The notes: a model not told the origin generated them from the letters alone. Numbered from the stretch's first letter, positions 1 to 11,310 are shown. The stretch: 64,000 nucleotides of DNA from Haemophilus parainfluenzae (GCF_014931395.1 NZ_CP063120.1:1781501-1845500); one strand, 5' to 3'. A program made the numbers and translations.

Positions 1-595
1 CTAATTCAACGCGTGGTGTTGGGTGAAAATGACGTTTTACTAAAAATTCAGTATCAAAATCGACCGCACTTTTACCCTGTAAGATCCAATTTAAACCCGC
101 CGCACTATCACCTAACGTGCCCGATACATAAATTAAATCTCCAACCTTCGCGTTATGTCGGAATAAAGCCTTTCCTTTTGGTACGAAACCTTGTGCCGTA
201 ATAGTTACAGAAAGTGGGCCTTTTGTTGTATCACCACCAATTAAAGTCACATCATATTGATTTAATGTATCAAACAAGCTTTGACTAAATTGGCTTAGCC
301 AGTTTTCATCAACTTTAGGTAATGTGAGTGCAAGAGAAATCCAAGCGGGTTTCGCGCCCATAGTAGCTAAATCACTTAGATTTGTCGCGATAGCTTTATA
401 CGCTAAATCTTGGGGAGAAATGGAAGATAAAAAATGCGTGCCCTCGACCATTGTATCGGTGGTAATGGCAAGCTGATAGCCTTCAGGAATATGAGTGATC
501 GCACAATCATCCCCAATACTGAAATCAACAAAGTGTTGATTGCCTTTTTGTATTGAGAAATATCGCCCTATAAGATCAAATTCGCCCGTACTCAT
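1..595 (-). CDS. thiL: Thiamine-monophosphate kinase (partial, C-terminus beyond left edge)
   Basis: ThiL phosphorylates thiamine monophosphate to thiamine diphosphate with ATP in the cytoplasm. Translating the minus strand from the ATG at 595 gives [13 protein letters not shown], then the metal and ATP site features GDDCAII and [11 protein letters not shown], and further in [12 protein letters not shown]; these are typical of the N-terminal half of ThiL. The frame stays open to base 1, so roughly the first 198 residues are present and the rest lies outside. It follows nusB in the same direction, the usual ribH-nusB-thiL order of gamma-proteobacteria. An uptake sequence lies inside it at 63-71. 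Confidence 0.93.
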   Translation of the reverse strand, partial: MSTGEFDLIGRYFSIQKGNQHFVDFSIGDDCAITHIPEGYQLAITTDTMVEGTHFLSSISPQDLAYKAIATNLSDLATMGAKPAWISLALTLPKVDENWLSQFSQSLFDTLNQYDVTLIGGDTTKGPLSVTITAQGFVPKGKALFRHNAKVGDLIYVSGTLGDSAAGLNWILQGKSAVDFDTEFLVKRHFHPTPRVEL

Positions 596-612
596 TTTAT
601 CTTTGCACTCAA

Positions 613-642
613 AAACAAAGGGCAGACATTTGTCTACCCTAC
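613..642 (-). terminator. Hairpin between nusB and thiL
   Basis: Bases 620-639 form an almost perfect inverted repeat (GGGtAGACA / TGTCTgCCC on the minus strand) followed by a T-rich stretch. It could be a weak terminator or attenuator between nusB and thiL. The T tract is broken by a G, so read-through is likely. Confidence 0.4.
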
Positions 643-652
643 ATTTGAATAA

Positions 653-1090
653 TTATTTGCGACCTAATGCAGGAGCGACTTTATCCAATACACCGTTAAT
701 GTATTTATGGCTTTCATCTGCACCAAACACTTTCGCCACCTCAATTGCCTCGTTAATCGCCACTTTATACGGCACATCTGGCTCAAATTGAAGTTCATAA
801 ACCGCTAAACGTAAAATCGCTTTTTCAATCGGATCTAATTCATCCAATGTACGATCTAAATAATGGCTCATTGAAAAATCAACGGCTTCTACATTCGCAA
901 CAGTTTGACGGAAAAGGCGGCTAAAATAAGGTTTATCCACACCTTTTAAATCTTGATCCACAACGAAAGTGAGTTCCACTTGTTCTGGTGCATTACCAGA
1001 GAGCGCCCAAGAATATAATGCTTGAACCGCACATTCTCTCGCTCTACGACGTGGCGATACTTTTTTTACAGGTTCTTTTTTCTCTGTCAT
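653..1090 (-). CDS. nusB: Transcription antitermination factor NusB
   Basis: NusB is a small RNA-binding protein that pairs with NusE (ribosomal protein S10) on boxA RNA in the rRNA antitermination complex. The 145-residue product has the all-helical family pattern: an arginine-rich start ([15 protein letters not shown]), the core [13 protein letters not shown], and the C-terminal [15 protein letters not shown] and [11 protein letters not shown]. Its length is close to the usual 139 residues. It begins only 5 bases after the stop of ribH, so the two are probably co-transcribed. Confidence 0.97.
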   Translation of the reverse strand: MTEKKEPVKKVSPRRRARECAVQALYSWALSGNAPEQVELTFVVDQDLKGVDKPYFSRLFRQTVANVEAVDFSMSHYLDRTLDELDPIEKAILRLAVYELQFEPDVPYKVAINEAIEVAKVFGADESHKYINGVLDKVAPALGRK

Positions 1091-1095
1091 TGGAA

Positions 1096-1569
1096 TTATG
1101 CCGCATCAATTTGTTGTAAAAGGTTCACCATTTCAAGTGCAGTTAATGCTGCTTCTGCACCTTTGTTGCCTGCTTTAGTACCTGCACGTTCAATAGCTTG
1201 TTCAATGTTTTCGGTTGTTAAAACACCGAATGCCACTGGAATTTCAGCTTGCATTGCCACTTGACCTAAACCACTACTTGCTTCACCCGCTACATATTCA
1301 AAGTGAGCTGTACCACCACGGATCACAGTACCTAATGCGACGATTGCATCAAATTTTTTGCTTTCAGCTAAGCGACGTGCGACTAATGGAAGTTCATACG
1401 CACCTGGTGCACGAACGATTGTAATATTCTCATCTTTCACTTGGCCGATACGTTTTAATGCATCTACCGCACCTTCTAATAAACTTTCATTAATAAAACT
1501 GTTAAAACGAGCAATCACCACTGCGATTTTAGCATTTGGCGCCGCTACCGCACCTTCTAAAACTTTCAT
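1096..1569 (-). CDS. ribH: 6,7-dimethyl-8-ribityllumazine synthase
   Basis: Lumazine synthase condenses 3,4-dihydroxy-2-butanone 4-phosphate with the ribitylamino-pyrimidine to form the direct precursor of riboflavin; it assembles into icosahedral shells in the cytoplasm. The 157-residue product carries [14 protein letters not shown] near the N-terminus, [16 protein letters not shown], the substrate loop [14 protein letters not shown] and [15 protein letters not shown], all family hallmarks. It is first in a tight ribH-nusB-(thiL) cluster. No FMN-riboswitch-like structure is visible in the short upstream stretch. Confidence 0.97.
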   Translation of the reverse strand: MKVLEGAVAAPNAKIAVVIARFNSFINESLLEGAVDALKRIGQVKDENITIVRAPGAYELPLVARRLAESKKFDAIVALGTVIRGGTAHFEYVAGEASSGLGQVAMQAEIPVAFGVLTTENIEQAIERAGTKAGNKGAEAALTALEMVNLLQQIDAA

Positions 1570-1618
1570 ACTTTTTCCTAATCTGAATGAACAATAAATT
1601 TGACGGTGGATTTTAGCA

Positions 1619-1655
1619 TAAAAAGAAACCCTGTGGAAATAATCCGACAGGGTTT
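1619..1655 (-). terminator. Rho-independent terminator of the glycogen operon
   Basis: On the minus strand, 20 bases after the glgP stop, there is a stem AAACCCTGT-CGGA / TCC-ACAGGGTTT (1626-1655) followed by TTCTTTTT. It closes the glg operon before ribH. Confidence 0.8.
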
Positions 1656-1674
1656 TCTATGAGTGGAAAAGAAC

Positions 1675-4140
1675 TTACTTCTCGAGTTTTAACGGTTCAA
1701 TTTTCCAGATATTTTTCGCATATTCAAGAATTGTACGGTCTGATGAGAAGAAGCCCATGTTCACCATATTTTGAATGGTACTTGCTATCCATACGTCACG
1801 ATCTTGATATTTTTTATCTACTGCTTTTTGCGCTTCCACATAACTGCGGAAATCAGCAAAAGATTGGTAATAATCGTGGTATTGTAAACCTTGAATGAGA
1901 GAGTGATAACGATTCGGTTCTTCCGGCGAGAAATCACCACGGATAATTTGGTCAATAACTTCACGTAATTGCTCGTCATTTTGATAATAATCAAACGGAC
2001 GATAACCTTCACGACGTAATGCTTCCACTTGTTCAACCGTATTACCAAAGATAAAGATGTGGTCTTCACCAACATTATCTAAAATCTCAACGTTCGCTCC
2101 ATCAAGCGTACCCAATGTTAACGCACCATTTAAGGCAAACTTCATGTTACTGGTACCTGATGCTTCTGTTCCTGCAAGAGAGATTTGCTCAGAAATATCT
2201 GCCGCTGGAATGATTAATTGTGCAAGACTTACGCTGTAGTTCGGGATAAAGACAACTTTTAAGCGACCTTTTAAGCGTTCATCATTATTGATAACATTCG
2301 CGACATCGTTAATTAAACGAATGGTTTGTTTTGCTGCATAGTAAGCTGAAGCCGCTTTACCCGCTAAAATGAACACACGTGGCTGCCAATCTTTTTCTGG
2401 GTGTGCCAACATTTCGTTGTAACGAGCAATAATGTGTAACACATTAAGCATTTGACGTTTGTATTCGTGAATACGTTTTACTTGTACGTCAAATAAAGCA
2501 TGTGGATCTAAATTGATATCAAGTGTTTTCTTCACATATTGTGCTAATTTCACTTTGTTATCGTATTTAATATCAGCAACTGCACGCTTAAATTCACCTT
2601 TATCTGCAAACGCTTTAAGTTTTTCAATTTGGCTTAAATCGCAACGCCATTCAGAACCAATATATTGATCAAATAAAGCCGCTAATTTCGGGTTCGCTAC
2701 GGCAAGCCAACGACGTGGTGTCACACCGTTTGTTACATTGGTGAAACGTTCTGGATAGATACGAGCAAAATCAGCAAAGGTTGATGTCACCATAAGATCT
2801 GAGTGAATTGCCGCAACACCGTTCACTTTATGAGAACCGACAACGGACAACCATCCCATGCGCACTTTACGTTGATATCCTTCTTCGATAAGTGAAACGC
2901 GACGGATAAAATCCATATCAGTCGTGACATACGTTTTCACATATTCAAGGAAATGATCATTAATTTCAAAAATCATTTGTAAGTGACGAGGTAAGATCTT
3001 CGCCATCATTTCTACCGGCCAGGTTTCTAATGCTTCTGACATTAAAGTATGGCAAGTGTAAGAGAAAATACGACGAGTCACATCCCAAGCGTTTTGCCAT
3101 GAGTAACCGTGTAAATCGATTAAAATACGCATCAACTCAGGAATCGCTAATGCCGGGTGGGTATCATTCAAGTGAATCGCCACTTTATCAGCAAGATTAT
3201 TCAATGTACCGTGTGTTCTTAAATGGCGACGGAGAATATCTTGCAAAGAAGCTGATACTAAGAAGTACTCTTGACGTAAGCGTAACTCACGACCATTCCA
3301 GGTGGAATCATCAGGATAAAGTACACGAGAAAGGTTTTGGTTAGCTGAACGCGTTGCCACCGCCGCTAAATGATCACCACGATTAAATTCTTCTAAATCA
3401 AATAATTCTCCACCATGCGCAGACCATAAACGTAAAGTCGATGCCGAATCATTTTTGTAGCCTGGGATCATTTGGTCGTATGCAAGTGCGGTCACTTTTT
3501 CAGCCGGATTCCAGATACATTTTTTATCTTCAAAATAAATATGACCACCAAAATCAATACTGAAACGTTTTGATGGACGCATAAATTCCCAAGGTGCACC
3601 TTTTTCCAACCAATCATCCGGACGTTCAACTTGTTGACCATTTTCAATTTTTTGACGGAACATACCGTATTCATAACGAATACCGTAACCCATCGCAGGA
3701 ATGGCTAATGTTGCCAGTGAGTCCATAAAGCAAGCAGCAAGGCGACCTAACCCCCCGTTACCTAAACCTGGATCCACTTCTTTTTCAATAATCTCTTCCA
3801 AATTAACATTTAATTCAGCTAGGGCTTTTTCTGCCACGTCATAAACACCTTCTGCGATCATCGCATTAGAAAGTGTACGGCCGATTAAGAATTCCATAGA
3901 AAGGTAATAAACACGACGAGTTTCTTCTGCACGAGATTGACGAGCGGTGGTAATCCAGCCTTCAGTCACTAAATCACGTACCGCATGAAGGGTCGCATTT
4001 AGCCAGTCGCGTTGACTCGCCTCTTTTGGTGAACGACCAATTAAGAAAATTAATTTATAAACAATTGCTTTTTTCACGCCTTCAACATCAAGACTTGGTC
4101 GATTGTAGAGAAATGGCGAATCAAAATTGTCCATGATCAT
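1675..4140 (-). CDS. glgP: Glycogen phosphorylase
   Basis: GlgP removes terminal glucose residues from glycogen by phosphorolysis, releasing glucose 1-phosphate. The product (about 821 residues) is a full-length GT35 phosphorylase. The pyridoxal-phosphate attachment site [11 protein letters not shown] puts the lysine at about residue 667, and the glycine-rich [15 protein letters not shown] and the [10 protein letters not shown] segments are intact. I chose the ATG at 4140, which has GAGG about 10 bases upstream; the open frame extends 11 codons further (to 4173) with no better ribosome site, and a second ATG follows two codons later. It is the last gene of the operon. An uptake sequence at 3484 is read in frame as TAL. 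Confidence 0.96.
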   Translation of the reverse strand: MIMDNFDSPFLYNRPSLDVEGVKKAIVYKLIFLIGRSPKEASQRDWLNATLHAVRDLVTEGWITTARQSRAEETRRVYYLSMEFLIGRTLSNAMIAEGVYDVAEKALAELNVNLEEIIEKEVDPGLGNGGLGRLAACFMDSLATLAIPAMGYGIRYEYGMFRQKIENGQQVERPDDWLEKGAPWEFMRPSKRFSIDFGGHIYFEDKKCIWNPAEKVTALAYDQMIPGYKNDSASTLRLWSAHGGELFDLEEFNRGDHLAAVATRSANQNLSRVLYPDDSTWNGRELRLRQEYFLVSASLQDILRRHLRTHGTLNNLADKVAIHLNDTHPALAIPELMRILIDLHGYSWQNAWDVTRRIFSYTCHTLMSEALETWPVEMMAKILPRHLQMIFEINDHFLEYVKTYVTTDMDFIRRVSLIEEGYQRKVRMGWLSVVGSHKVNGVAAIHSDLMVTSTFADFARIYPERFTNVTNGVTPRRWLAVANPKLAALFDQYIGSEWRCDLSQIEKLKAFADKGEFKRAVADIKYDNKVKLAQYVKKTLDINLDPHALFDVQVKRIHEYKRQMLNVLHIIARYNEMLAHPEKDWQPRVFILAGKAASAYYAAKQTIRLINDVANVINNDERLKGRLKVVFIPNYSVSLAQLIIPAADISEQISLAGTEASGTSNMKFALNGALTLGTLDGANVEILDNVGEDHIFIFGNTVEQVEALRREGYRPFDYYQNDEQLREVIDQIIRGDFSPEEPNRYHSLIQGLQYHDYYQSFADFRSYVEAQKAVDKKYQDRDVWIASTIQNMVNMGFFSSDRTILEYAKNIWKIEPLKLEK

Positions 4141-4195
4141 AGAAAATAAAACCTCAATAAAAAAATCGCGCAAATTTTAAGCTTTTTTACGAAAA

Positions 4196-4242
4196 AAACA
4201 ACAAAAATTCCCCCTTCAAAGGCGATTATTTCGAAGAGGGAG
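4196..4242 (-). terminator. Hairpin with T tract between glgA and glgP
   Basis: On the minus strand CCCTCTTCgAAA (4229-4240) pairs with TTTGAAGGGGG (4210-4220) and is followed by a T-rich stretch (AATTTTTGTTG then seven T). This has terminator form but sits inside an operon, so it probably attenuates transcription into glgP or protects the upstream mRNA 3' end. Confidence 0.6.
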
Positions 4243-4255
4243 TCAATCCATTGAA

Positions 4256-5695
4256 TTATGAGTTTAAAATGCTTAAATAGAGCTGCTCATATTGAGCGGC
4301 CGCATTTTTCCAACTAAAGTCCTGTGCCATGGCATTATTACGCACCATCGCCCAAACACGTTGTTTTTGCCACAAGGCAAAGGCATGCTGGATAGCACTT
4401 CGTAAATCATCTGCTTCGGCTTTTTGGAATACAAAACCTGTTGCAGTACGCTCTTTAATGGTTTCACTTGTACTGTTGGTCACGGTATCTGCTAATCCTC
4501 CCGTTGCACGAACAAGCGGCAATGTGCCATATTGCAACCCATATAATTGAGTTAATCCACAAGGTTCAAAGCGGCTTGGTACCAAAATGACATCACCACC
4601 GGCAACCATCAAATGTGAAAGTGCTTCATCATAACCAATTTTTACTGCAATATTTTCTGGGTAACGTTGTGCTAATTGGCAAATTCCCTCTTCCAAATGT
4701 TTTGCACCCGAACCGAGAATAGTTAATTGACCACCTTGTTTAACAATTTCATCCGCTGTGGCAATCAGTAAATCCACGCCTTTTTGTTCGGTTAAGCGAG
4801 TCACCATCACAAATAAAAGTGCATCAGGTTGTTGGGGTAAATTGAAATAAGCTTGCAAATCCGCTTTATTTTTCTTCTTGCCCGCAATGGATTTCAATTT
4901 GTAGTGATGCTGAATATAAGCATCACAACTTGGATGCCAAATTTCTTGATCCACGCCATTTAAAATCCCCACCAACTTACCTGCTTCACGTAGGCCTGTT
5001 AATAAGCCTTGCAAGCCATAAGCAAAGTCTGGTGTAGTGATTTCTTTCGCATAAGTTGGACTCACTGCTGTGACCATATCAGAATAATAGAGACCTGCTT
5101 TCAAATATGAAATTTGGCCAAATAACTCTAAACCATCAACATGGAACATCCCTTCTGGCAATCCAATTTCATGTAAATGACGGTGGGCAAATTGTCCTTG
5201 ATATGCCAGGTTATGAATCGTAAATACTGATTTTGCAGGACGACCTTTATTAAAGAGATAAGCGGCGGCTAAGCCAGCATGCCAATCATGAGCATGCACT
5301 ACTTCAGCTCGCCACCAGCTATCTAAGCCTGTCGCAAGCTCAGCGCCCACCCAGCCTAATAAAGCAAAGCGTTTATAGTTATCAGCATAATCGTTGTAAT
5401 CGGTATCATGATAAGGATTCCCTTCTCGCCAATAGAGATGTGGTGCATCAATCAGATAAATCCCCACGCCATTGTATTCGCCATAACGCAATACAACATG
5501 ACCTGCAAAATTATCAAATTCTGTGACGACATGCGTATTCTCAATGCCTGCAGAAATTTTTGGATAAGCCGGCAATAAAATACGTGTATCGATACCAATT
5601 TCTTTTTGTGCAAAAGGTAATGCCCCTAAAACATCAGCGAGTCCGCCGGTTTTGAGTAAGGGATACAGCTCCGAGCAAACATGTAAAACTCTCAT
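4256..5695 (-). CDS. glgA: Glycogen synthase (ADP-glucose, GT5)
   Basis: GlgA adds glucose from ADP-glucose to the non-reducing end of an alpha-1,4-glucan. The 479-residue length equals the enteric enzyme (477). The N-terminal ADP-glucose site KTGGLADVLGALP lies at about residues 16-28, and the C-terminal GT-B half has VPSRFEPCGLTQLYGLQYG with the catalytic glutamate, then ATGGLADTV. It lies between glgC and glgP and is read in the same direction. Spacing to glgC is about 90 bases and contains a hairpin. Confidence 0.97.
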   Translation of the reverse strand: MRVLHVCSELYPLLKTGGLADVLGALPFAQKEIGIDTRILLPAYPKISAGIENTHVVTEFDNFAGHVVLRYGEYNGVGIYLIDAPHLYWREGNPYHDTDYNDYADNYKRFALLGWVGAELATGLDSWWRAEVVHAHDWHAGLAAAYLFNKGRPAKSVFTIHNLAYQGQFAHRHLHEIGLPEGMFHVDGLELFGQISYLKAGLYYSDMVTAVSPTYAKEITTPDFAYGLQGLLTGLREAGKLVGILNGVDQEIWHPSCDAYIQHHYKLKSIAGKKKNKADLQAYFNLPQQPDALLFVMVTRLTEQKGVDLLIATADEIVKQGGQLTILGSGAKHLEEGICQLAQRYPENIAVKIGYDEALSHLMVAGGDVILVPSRFEPCGLTQLYGLQYGTLPLVRATGGLADTVTNSTSETIKERTATGFVFQKAEADDLRSAIQHAFALWQKQRVWAMVRNNAMAQDFSWKNAAAQYEQLYLSILNS

Positions 5696-5717
5696 AATTT
5701 TCCTTTTATACTTAAAA

Positions 5718-5743
5718 TTGTGCTGTCATTGATAACAGCACAA
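5718..5743 (-). promoter_or_regulatory. Perfect intercistronic hairpin between glgC and glgA
   Basis: TTGTGCTGT and ACAGCACAA form a perfect 9-bp stem with an 8-base loop. On the minus strand it is followed by TTTTAAG and lies 23 bases before the glgA start. It could be an attenuator, an mRNA processing or stability element, or a partial terminator. An uptake sequence (5778-5786) overlaps the glgC stop just upstream. Confidence 0.55.
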
Positions 5744-5785
5744 TCTTTTTACTTCACTTAAAATACTGTCAAAATTGACCGCACT

Positions 5786-7084
5786 TTAATCCAAATGTTC
5801 TTCGTTAGTGACTTCTTCACCTTGCAATTTTTTCAACATTGTTGAGGTTACAAGTACGACTTTACCGGTAGAACTTACACGGAAACGTTTACTGTCAAGG
5901 GCTTTATCCACACCGATTTCCATACCATCTGGAATAATACAATGGCGATCAATAATACAATCTTTCAATGTACAATTTTTACCAATTTGTACTTGCGGTA
6001 ACACGACGCAGTGATCCACAGAAGAGTCTTCATCAATTTTGACTCTATCAAACAACACCGAGTTACTAATAGATGCATCGGTAATCACACAGCCACCACC
6101 GATAAGCGAGTTATCTACCGGTTTAACATTCGCTTTTTTATAGAAGAATTTAGATGGATAAGCCTGCACTGGATTACCACGAATTGGCCAGCTTTGATCA
6201 TAAATATCTAATTGTGGATGCTCTGAAACTAAATCGATATTCGCTTGCCAGAAACTATCGAGTGTACCCACATCACGCCAGTAAATTTCACCTTCAGTGT
6301 TTCGGCCCATACAAGAACGGCTGAATGGATGCGCATAAAGCACGCCTTCTTCCAAGCATTTTGGCAAAACATCTTTACCAAAGTCATGAGATGTGCAAGG
6401 GGTATTCACTTCTCTATCAAGCATTTTATAGAGATACTCAGCATCAAACACGTAGATCCCCATAGAGGCTAGCGACGTATCTGGTTTACCCACCATGGCA
6501 GGTGGATCTTTTGGTTTTTCAACGAAGGCTTTCACTTTAAGGTTTTCGTTTACCGCCATGACACCAAATTCACTGGCTTCAGAACGTGGTACCTCAATAC
6601 AGCCTACTGTACATTTTGCTCCACTTCTCACGTGATCCATCAACATGACACTGTAATCTTGTTTATAAATATGGTCGCCGGCAAGAATCAAAATGTATTT
6701 TGGACGATAGTGATTACGGATAATCGCCATATTTTGATACACCGCATCCGCTGTACCACGGTACCACGTAGAATCATCAATTTGTTGACGGGCAGGTAAC
6801 ATATCAACGAATTCACCACGCTCTTGCGGTAAGAATGACCAACCTGTTTGTAAATGGCGTAATAAAGAGTGAGCGGCATACTGGGTTACAACACCGATGC
6901 GATTCAGGCCTGAGTTAATACAGTTGGAAAGCGCAAAATCAATAATGCGACGATTACCACCAAAATATAACGCAGGTTTAGCACGTTTATCGGTTAATTC
7001 ATGTAAGCGAGAACCACGACCACCAGCCAAAATAAGCACTAAAGTATCTTTAACTAATTCATATTTATTAAGATCACTTTTCAT
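5786..7084 (-). CDS. glgC: Glucose-1-phosphate adenylyltransferase (ADP-glucose pyrophosphorylase)
   Basis: GlgC makes ADP-glucose from glucose 1-phosphate and ATP, the controlled step of bacterial glycogen synthesis. The nucleotidyltransferase domain opens with LAGGRGSRLHELTDKRAKPA (residues about 18-37), followed by the conserved YFGGNRRIIDFALSNCINSG; a left-handed beta-helix domain forms the C-terminal third. Starting at the ATG at 7084 gives 432 residues against 431 in Escherichia coli, and GGAG lies 7 bases upstream. An upstream in-frame extension to 7129 lies inside glgX and is not credible. The chosen start overlaps the glgX end by 11 bases, suggesting translational coupling. Confidence 0.96.
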   Translation of the reverse strand: MKSDLNKYELVKDTLVLILAGGRGSRLHELTDKRAKPALYFGGNRRIIDFALSNCINSGLNRIGVVTQYAAHSLLRHLQTGWSFLPQERGEFVDMLPARQQIDDSTWYRGTADAVYQNMAIIRNHYRPKYILILAGDHIYKQDYSVMLMDHVRSGAKCTVGCIEVPRSEASEFGVMAVNENLKVKAFVEKPKDPPAMVGKPDTSLASMGIYVFDAEYLYKMLDREVNTPCTSHDFGKDVLPKCLEEGVLYAHPFSRSCMGRNTEGEIYWRDVGTLDSFWQANIDLVSEHPQLDIYDQSWPIRGNPVQAYPSKFFYKKANVKPVDNSLIGGGCVITDASISNSVLFDRVKIDEDSSVDHCVVLPQVQIGKNCTLKDCIIDRHCIIPDGMEIGVDKALDSKRFRVSSTGKVVLVTSTMLKKLQGEEVTNEEHLD

Positions 7085-9092
7085 AACAAACTCCATCGTT
7101 TTTATCATCCATATGTTCCAACACTTCAAATGCTATACCGCTCACATCACATTGTTGAATCACGCTATTTTCAGTTTCGGCAATCTTTTTCCATTTACCC
7201 TTTGGCAAATAAAAAGATTGCGGTTCAGTTTTTGCATTAATTAAGAAAAGATATTTGCCATCTAACATAACTTGTAGGGCTTTGCTTTCCCGATTATGCC
7301 AATCGTCTAGGGTCATCGGGTTTCCCCCAGTATTCAACCACTCGACATTTTCATCCGACCACCAAGCCTCCTGTTGCAAACTTTGAATTTTTTTTCGTAA
7401 TGCAATGGTTTGCTTGGTAAAGTCAAATAGGGTTTGGTTAAAATCATCCCACTTTAACCACGTAATTTCGTTATCTTGGCAATAGGCATTGTTGTTGCCA
7501 TATTGGCTGTTGCCGAACTCATCCCCAGCAAGCAGCATGGGTACACCATTTGCCAGTAATAAAGAGCCTAACAAGCCTTTTTCTGATAAAACACGGTTAT
7601 TTTCGACCGCACTTTGCCATTCATCAGCTAAATCCAGTTGAGAACCTTCAATGCCATGATTGTAGCTATAATTTTCATTGCGTCCGTCACGATTCTCTTC
7701 ACCGTTAGCGTCATTGTGTTTATGGTTATAGCTCACTAAATCTCGTAACGTAAAACCATCATGAGCAGTAATAAAGTTCAAGCTACCATGCGGTAATCGT
7801 TCTTCTCGTTTAAAAATATCGCTAGAGCCAGCAAAACGTTCTGCAAAGGCACCCACTTCACCACTTTGCCATAACCAAAAACGACACATATCATCACGGA
7901 AACGATCATTCCATTGAGAAAAATAGGCTGGAAAATAACCGACTTGGTAACCGTAATGACCAATATCCCAAGGTTCTGCGATTAATTTAATTTGTTGTAG
8001 AACGTCATCCTGTTCCATTTCCGCAAACAATTTTGCATTTGGATTGAAATCAGGCGTTTCACGACCAAGTACCGTGGCTAAATCAAAACGGAAACCATCC
8101 ACATGGCATTCTGTTACCCAGTAACGTAAGCAATCTAATACCCATTTGCGAGTGACGTCATTGGCAAGATTGAGCATATTGCCGCAACCCGTCCAGTTGA
8201 GGTAATCACCATGCTCGTTTTGCCAGTAATAGGTTTTATCATCAATACCACGCTGGCAAAATGTCGGAAATGATTTTTCGGATTCAGCCGTATGGTTAAA
8301 TACCACATCTAAAATCACTTCAATACCTGCTTGATGCAAGGCTTTCACCATGCTTTTAAATTCGTTCAAAGGCTGTTTTTGATCAGCAGCGTAACTCGGC
8401 TCTAAAGCAAACATGGCTAATGGGTTATAGCCCCAATAATTACGTAATCCTTTTTCTTGTAAATGTGGTTCATCAATGAAGAAATTCACAGGGAGCAATT
8501 CAAGACTGGTAATACCCAATGATTTAAAGTACGCAATGTTTTCGGGGTGAGCTAACGCCGCATAAGTACCACGGATATTTTCTGGAATACGGGAATTTAA
8601 TTGGCTAAATCCTTTAACATTTAATTCATATACAATGGTTTGAGCCCAAGGAATAGACGGCTTGCAATCCCCTGACCAATCAAAATGCTCATCCACAATG
8701 CGACCTTTAGGTGCAACGGCGGCATTATCTCGTTCATCATTTAACAAGAAAATGGAACGGGCTTCTGGTGAGCTTAAATCCGGTTTATGGCTTACTGCTT
8801 TCGCATAAGGATCAAGCATTAACTTTTGTGGATTGGCTAAAGTGCGGTCATTTTTGCCTGTGATTCTGAACGCATACTCATCATTTAACTCAACGCCTTC
8901 AATTGCCACATGCCAAATATTATCGGTTCTACTCATGGCAAAACAGCTTTCTTTGCCATCACGGAACAAGCAAAGTTCAACAGCATCCGCCGCACTAGAA
9001 AACAGCGCAAAATTCGAAATTTTTAGGCCGTTTTCCCGCGTTTGAGAGTATCCCATTGGGGAAGGTTTGCCATTATTATAAATACTAAACAT
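7074..9092 (-). CDS. glgX: Glycogen debranching enzyme (isoamylase type)
   Basis: GlgX hydrolyses alpha-1,6 branches left after phosphorylase has trimmed the outer chains. The 672-residue protein has an N-terminal CBM48 beta-sandwich, then a GH13 barrel with DGFRFDLATVLGR (nucleophile aspartate), LIAEPWDIG (acid/base glutamate) and TAHDGFTLRDLVSYN (third catalytic aspartate). All three catalytic residues are present. It lies 17 bases after glgB and overlaps glgC. Uptake sequences occur inside the gene at 7606 and 8840. Confidence 0.95.
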   Translation of the reverse strand: MFSIYNNGKPSPMGYSQTRENGLKISNFALFSSAADAVELCLFRDGKESCFAMSRTDNIWHVAIEGVELNDEYAFRITGKNDRTLANPQKLMLDPYAKAVSHKPDLSSPEARSIFLLNDERDNAAVAPKGRIVDEHFDWSGDCKPSIPWAQTIVYELNVKGFSQLNSRIPENIRGTYAALAHPENIAYFKSLGITSLELLPVNFFIDEPHLQEKGLRNYWGYNPLAMFALEPSYAADQKQPLNEFKSMVKALHQAGIEVILDVVFNHTAESEKSFPTFCQRGIDDKTYYWQNEHGDYLNWTGCGNMLNLANDVTRKWVLDCLRYWVTECHVDGFRFDLATVLGRETPDFNPNAKLFAEMEQDDVLQQIKLIAEPWDIGHYGYQVGYFPAYFSQWNDRFRDDMCRFWLWQSGEVGAFAERFAGSSDIFKREERLPHGSLNFITAHDGFTLRDLVSYNHKHNDANGEENRDGRNENYSYNHGIEGSQLDLADEWQSAVENNRVLSEKGLLGSLLLANGVPMLLAGDEFGNSQYGNNNAYCQDNEITWLKWDDFNQTLFDFTKQTIALRKKIQSLQQEAWWSDENVEWLNTGGNPMTLDDWHNRESKALQVMLDGKYLFLINAKTEPQSFYLPKGKWKKIAETENSVIQQCDVSGIAFEVLEHMDDKNDGVCYEK

Positions 9093-9109
9093 CGTGTTCT
9101 TCGCTATTG

Positions 9110-11299
9110 TTATGCTTTATATTTTAAATAGATCGTTGCGAGTGGCGGAATGGTCACGCTAATCGAATTTTCACGTCCGTGACTTGCAATTTCTTCACTT
9201 TCTACCAAGCCAAAATTACCTACGTTTGAACCTTGATAATACATTGAGTCAGTATTCAAAATTTCTTCGTATTCACCCGCGGCATTGACCCCAATGCGAT
9301 AGCCTTCTCGTGGCACAGGTGTGAAGTTACTGATCACGATAATGCGTTCACCATCAGTGCTTTTACGTTCAAAAGCAAAGACTGAATTTTCCGCATCATC
9401 TACCACTAACCAATCAAAGCCTTCCGGTTCACCGTCTAATTCAAAGAGCGGTGCATTTTTTTGATAAATTCCGTTCAAATCTTTGACTAATTGCAATACG
9501 CCTTTATGCCATAGGCCACCATGGTTTTCGTCAAGTAAGAACCAATCCAAACTTTCTTCATAATTCCATTCACGACCTTGAGCAAATTCATTCCCCATGA
9601 ATAATAATTTCTTGCCTGGATAGCCCCACATATAACCGTAATAGGCACGTAAATTAGCGAATTTTTGCCATGTATCGCCAGGCATTTTGCCGAGTAACGA
9701 ACATTTTCCATGTACGACTTCATCATGAGAAAGCGGTAACACAAAGTTCTCGCTGTATTGATAAATCATTCCGAAGGTCATTTTGTCGTGATGATAACGA
9801 CGATAAACTGGATCGAGTTTCATATAACTTAGGGTGTCATTCATCCAGCCCATGTTCCATTTAAAATTAAATCCAAGACCACCGTTTTCTGTCGGATGGG
9901 TTACGCCACCGAAAGAAGTGGATTCTTCCGCAATCGAAATCGCGCCAGACACTTCAGAATGGATTTTCCAGTTGGTATGTTTTAAGAATTCAATGGCTTC
10001 TAAGTTTTCACGACCGCCATATTGATTCGGAATCCATTCGCCTTCAGCTCGGCTATAATCGCGATAAATCATTGATGCGACCGCATCTACACGGATACCA
10101 TCAACACCAAATCGTTCAAGCCAATACAGTGCATTACTGGATAAGAAGTTTCTCACTTCATTACGACCATAGTTATAAATTAAGGTATTCCAGTCTTGAT
10201 GATAGCCTTCACGTGGGTCAGCATGTTCATATAAGGCTGTACCATCAAAGGCGACTAAGCCATGTGTATCACTTGGGAAATGCCCTGGCACCCAGTCTAA
10301 AATCACATTAATGCCTGCTTTGTGGGCTTTTTCGACTAATCGTTTAAAGCCTTCTGGTGTACCAAAACGACTCGTTGGAGAATACAGCCCTATCGGTTGA
10401 TACCCCCAAGACCCATCGAATGGGAATTCGGAGAGTGGCAAAAACTCAATATGCGTAAAGCCCATATGTTTAACATAAGGAATGAGCTCATCGGAAATTT
10501 GATCATAATCAAGCCAGAAATTATTCTCTAAATTACGACGCCATGATCCCAAATGTACTTCATAAATCGAAATGGGTTGGTTGCGTTGGTTCGCTTTACG
10601 ACATTGCTCCGTCATTTCGACTACATCCGGCAACATACTGATTTCTGATGCAGTATCTGGGCGCAATTCCGCTCTGAATGCATAAGGGTCAGCTTTTAAA
10701 CGAAGGTTGCCATTGCAATCAATCAATTCAAATTTATAGCGTTGCCCTAGACTGGCTTTTGGTAAGAATAACTCCCACACACCACTTGCCGGATGGAAAC
10801 GCATTGGATGACGACGACCGTCCCAATAGTTAAAATCACCGACCAACGAAACGCGTTTAGCATTTGGCGCCCATACACGGAAATTTACGCCCGGTACACT
10901 GTCACATTCAGTAAAATGTGCACCTAATACTTCATAAGGACGCAATAACGAACCTTCTGCCAATAGCCATTGATCCAAGTCATTAATCATCGGATGGAAA
11001 CGGTACGGATCTTCAATAATTTGGGCTTCTACGCCCCAATACACTTTTAATTGGTAGGTAAAGAAATGGTGAATCTCTGGCACAATAGCAGCAAAAAATC
11101 CGCGGTCATCCAGTTTTTCTAGTTCGACAACGATGGATTGACTTTCTTTATCAATCACTTCGACTTTATCTGCATCGGGTAATAAAGCACGAATCTCAAT
11201 ACCATTGTGAGTTTCATGCATGCCTAATACAGCAAAAGGATCGGCATGTTTGCCATCAAAAAATGAATTAATTACTGATTGAGCGACTAATTTCGTCAT
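9110..11299 (-). CDS. glgB: 1,4-alpha-glucan branching enzyme
   Basis: GlgB cuts an alpha-1,4 chain and rejoins it as an alpha-1,6 branch. Its 729 residues match the enteric enzyme (728). An N-terminal carbohydrate-binding pair (PFAVLGMH, then [24 protein letters not shown]) precedes a GH13 barrel with [18 protein letters not shown] (nucleophile), SIAEEST (acid/base) and [11 protein letters not shown]. It follows the malQ remnant by 11 bases and is the first intact gene of the glycogen operon. Confidence 0.97.
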   Translation of the reverse strand: MTKLVAQSVINSFFDGKHADPFAVLGMHETHNGIEIRALLPDADKVEVIDKESQSIVVELEKLDDRGFFAAIVPEIHHFFTYQLKVYWGVEAQIIEDPYRFHPMINDLDQWLLAEGSLLRPYEVLGAHFTECDSVPGVNFRVWAPNAKRVSLVGDFNYWDGRRHPMRFHPASGVWELFLPKASLGQRYKFELIDCNGNLRLKADPYAFRAELRPDTASEISMLPDVVEMTEQCRKANQRNQPISIYEVHLGSWRRNLENNFWLDYDQISDELIPYVKHMGFTHIEFLPLSEFPFDGSWGYQPIGLYSPTSRFGTPEGFKRLVEKAHKAGINVILDWVPGHFPSDTHGLVAFDGTALYEHADPREGYHQDWNTLIYNYGRNEVRNFLSSNALYWLERFGVDGIRVDAVASMIYRDYSRAEGEWIPNQYGGRENLEAIEFLKHTNWKIHSEVSGAISIAEESTSFGGVTHPTENGGLGFNFKWNMGWMNDTLSYMKLDPVYRRYHHDKMTFGMIYQYSENFVLPLSHDEVVHGKCSLLGKMPGDTWQKFANLRAYYGYMWGYPGKKLLFMGNEFAQGREWNYEESLDWFLLDENHGGLWHKGVLQLVKDLNGIYQKNAPLFELDGEPEGFDWLVVDDAENSVFAFERKSTDGERIIVISNFTPVPREGYRIGVNAAGEYEEILNTDSMYYQGSNVGNFGLVESEEIASHGRENSISVTIPPLATIYLKYKA

Positions 11300-11310
11300 G
11301 ACATACTCCT

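Noticed and set aside
595..653. Thiamine riboswitch before thiL
   Set aside because: The 57-base gap holds only a simple hairpin and no TPP-aptamer-like conserved segments.
4141..4173. Longer N-terminus for glgP
   Set aside because: The extra 11 codons have no family similarity, and the GAGG ribosome site lies between them and the ATG at 4140.
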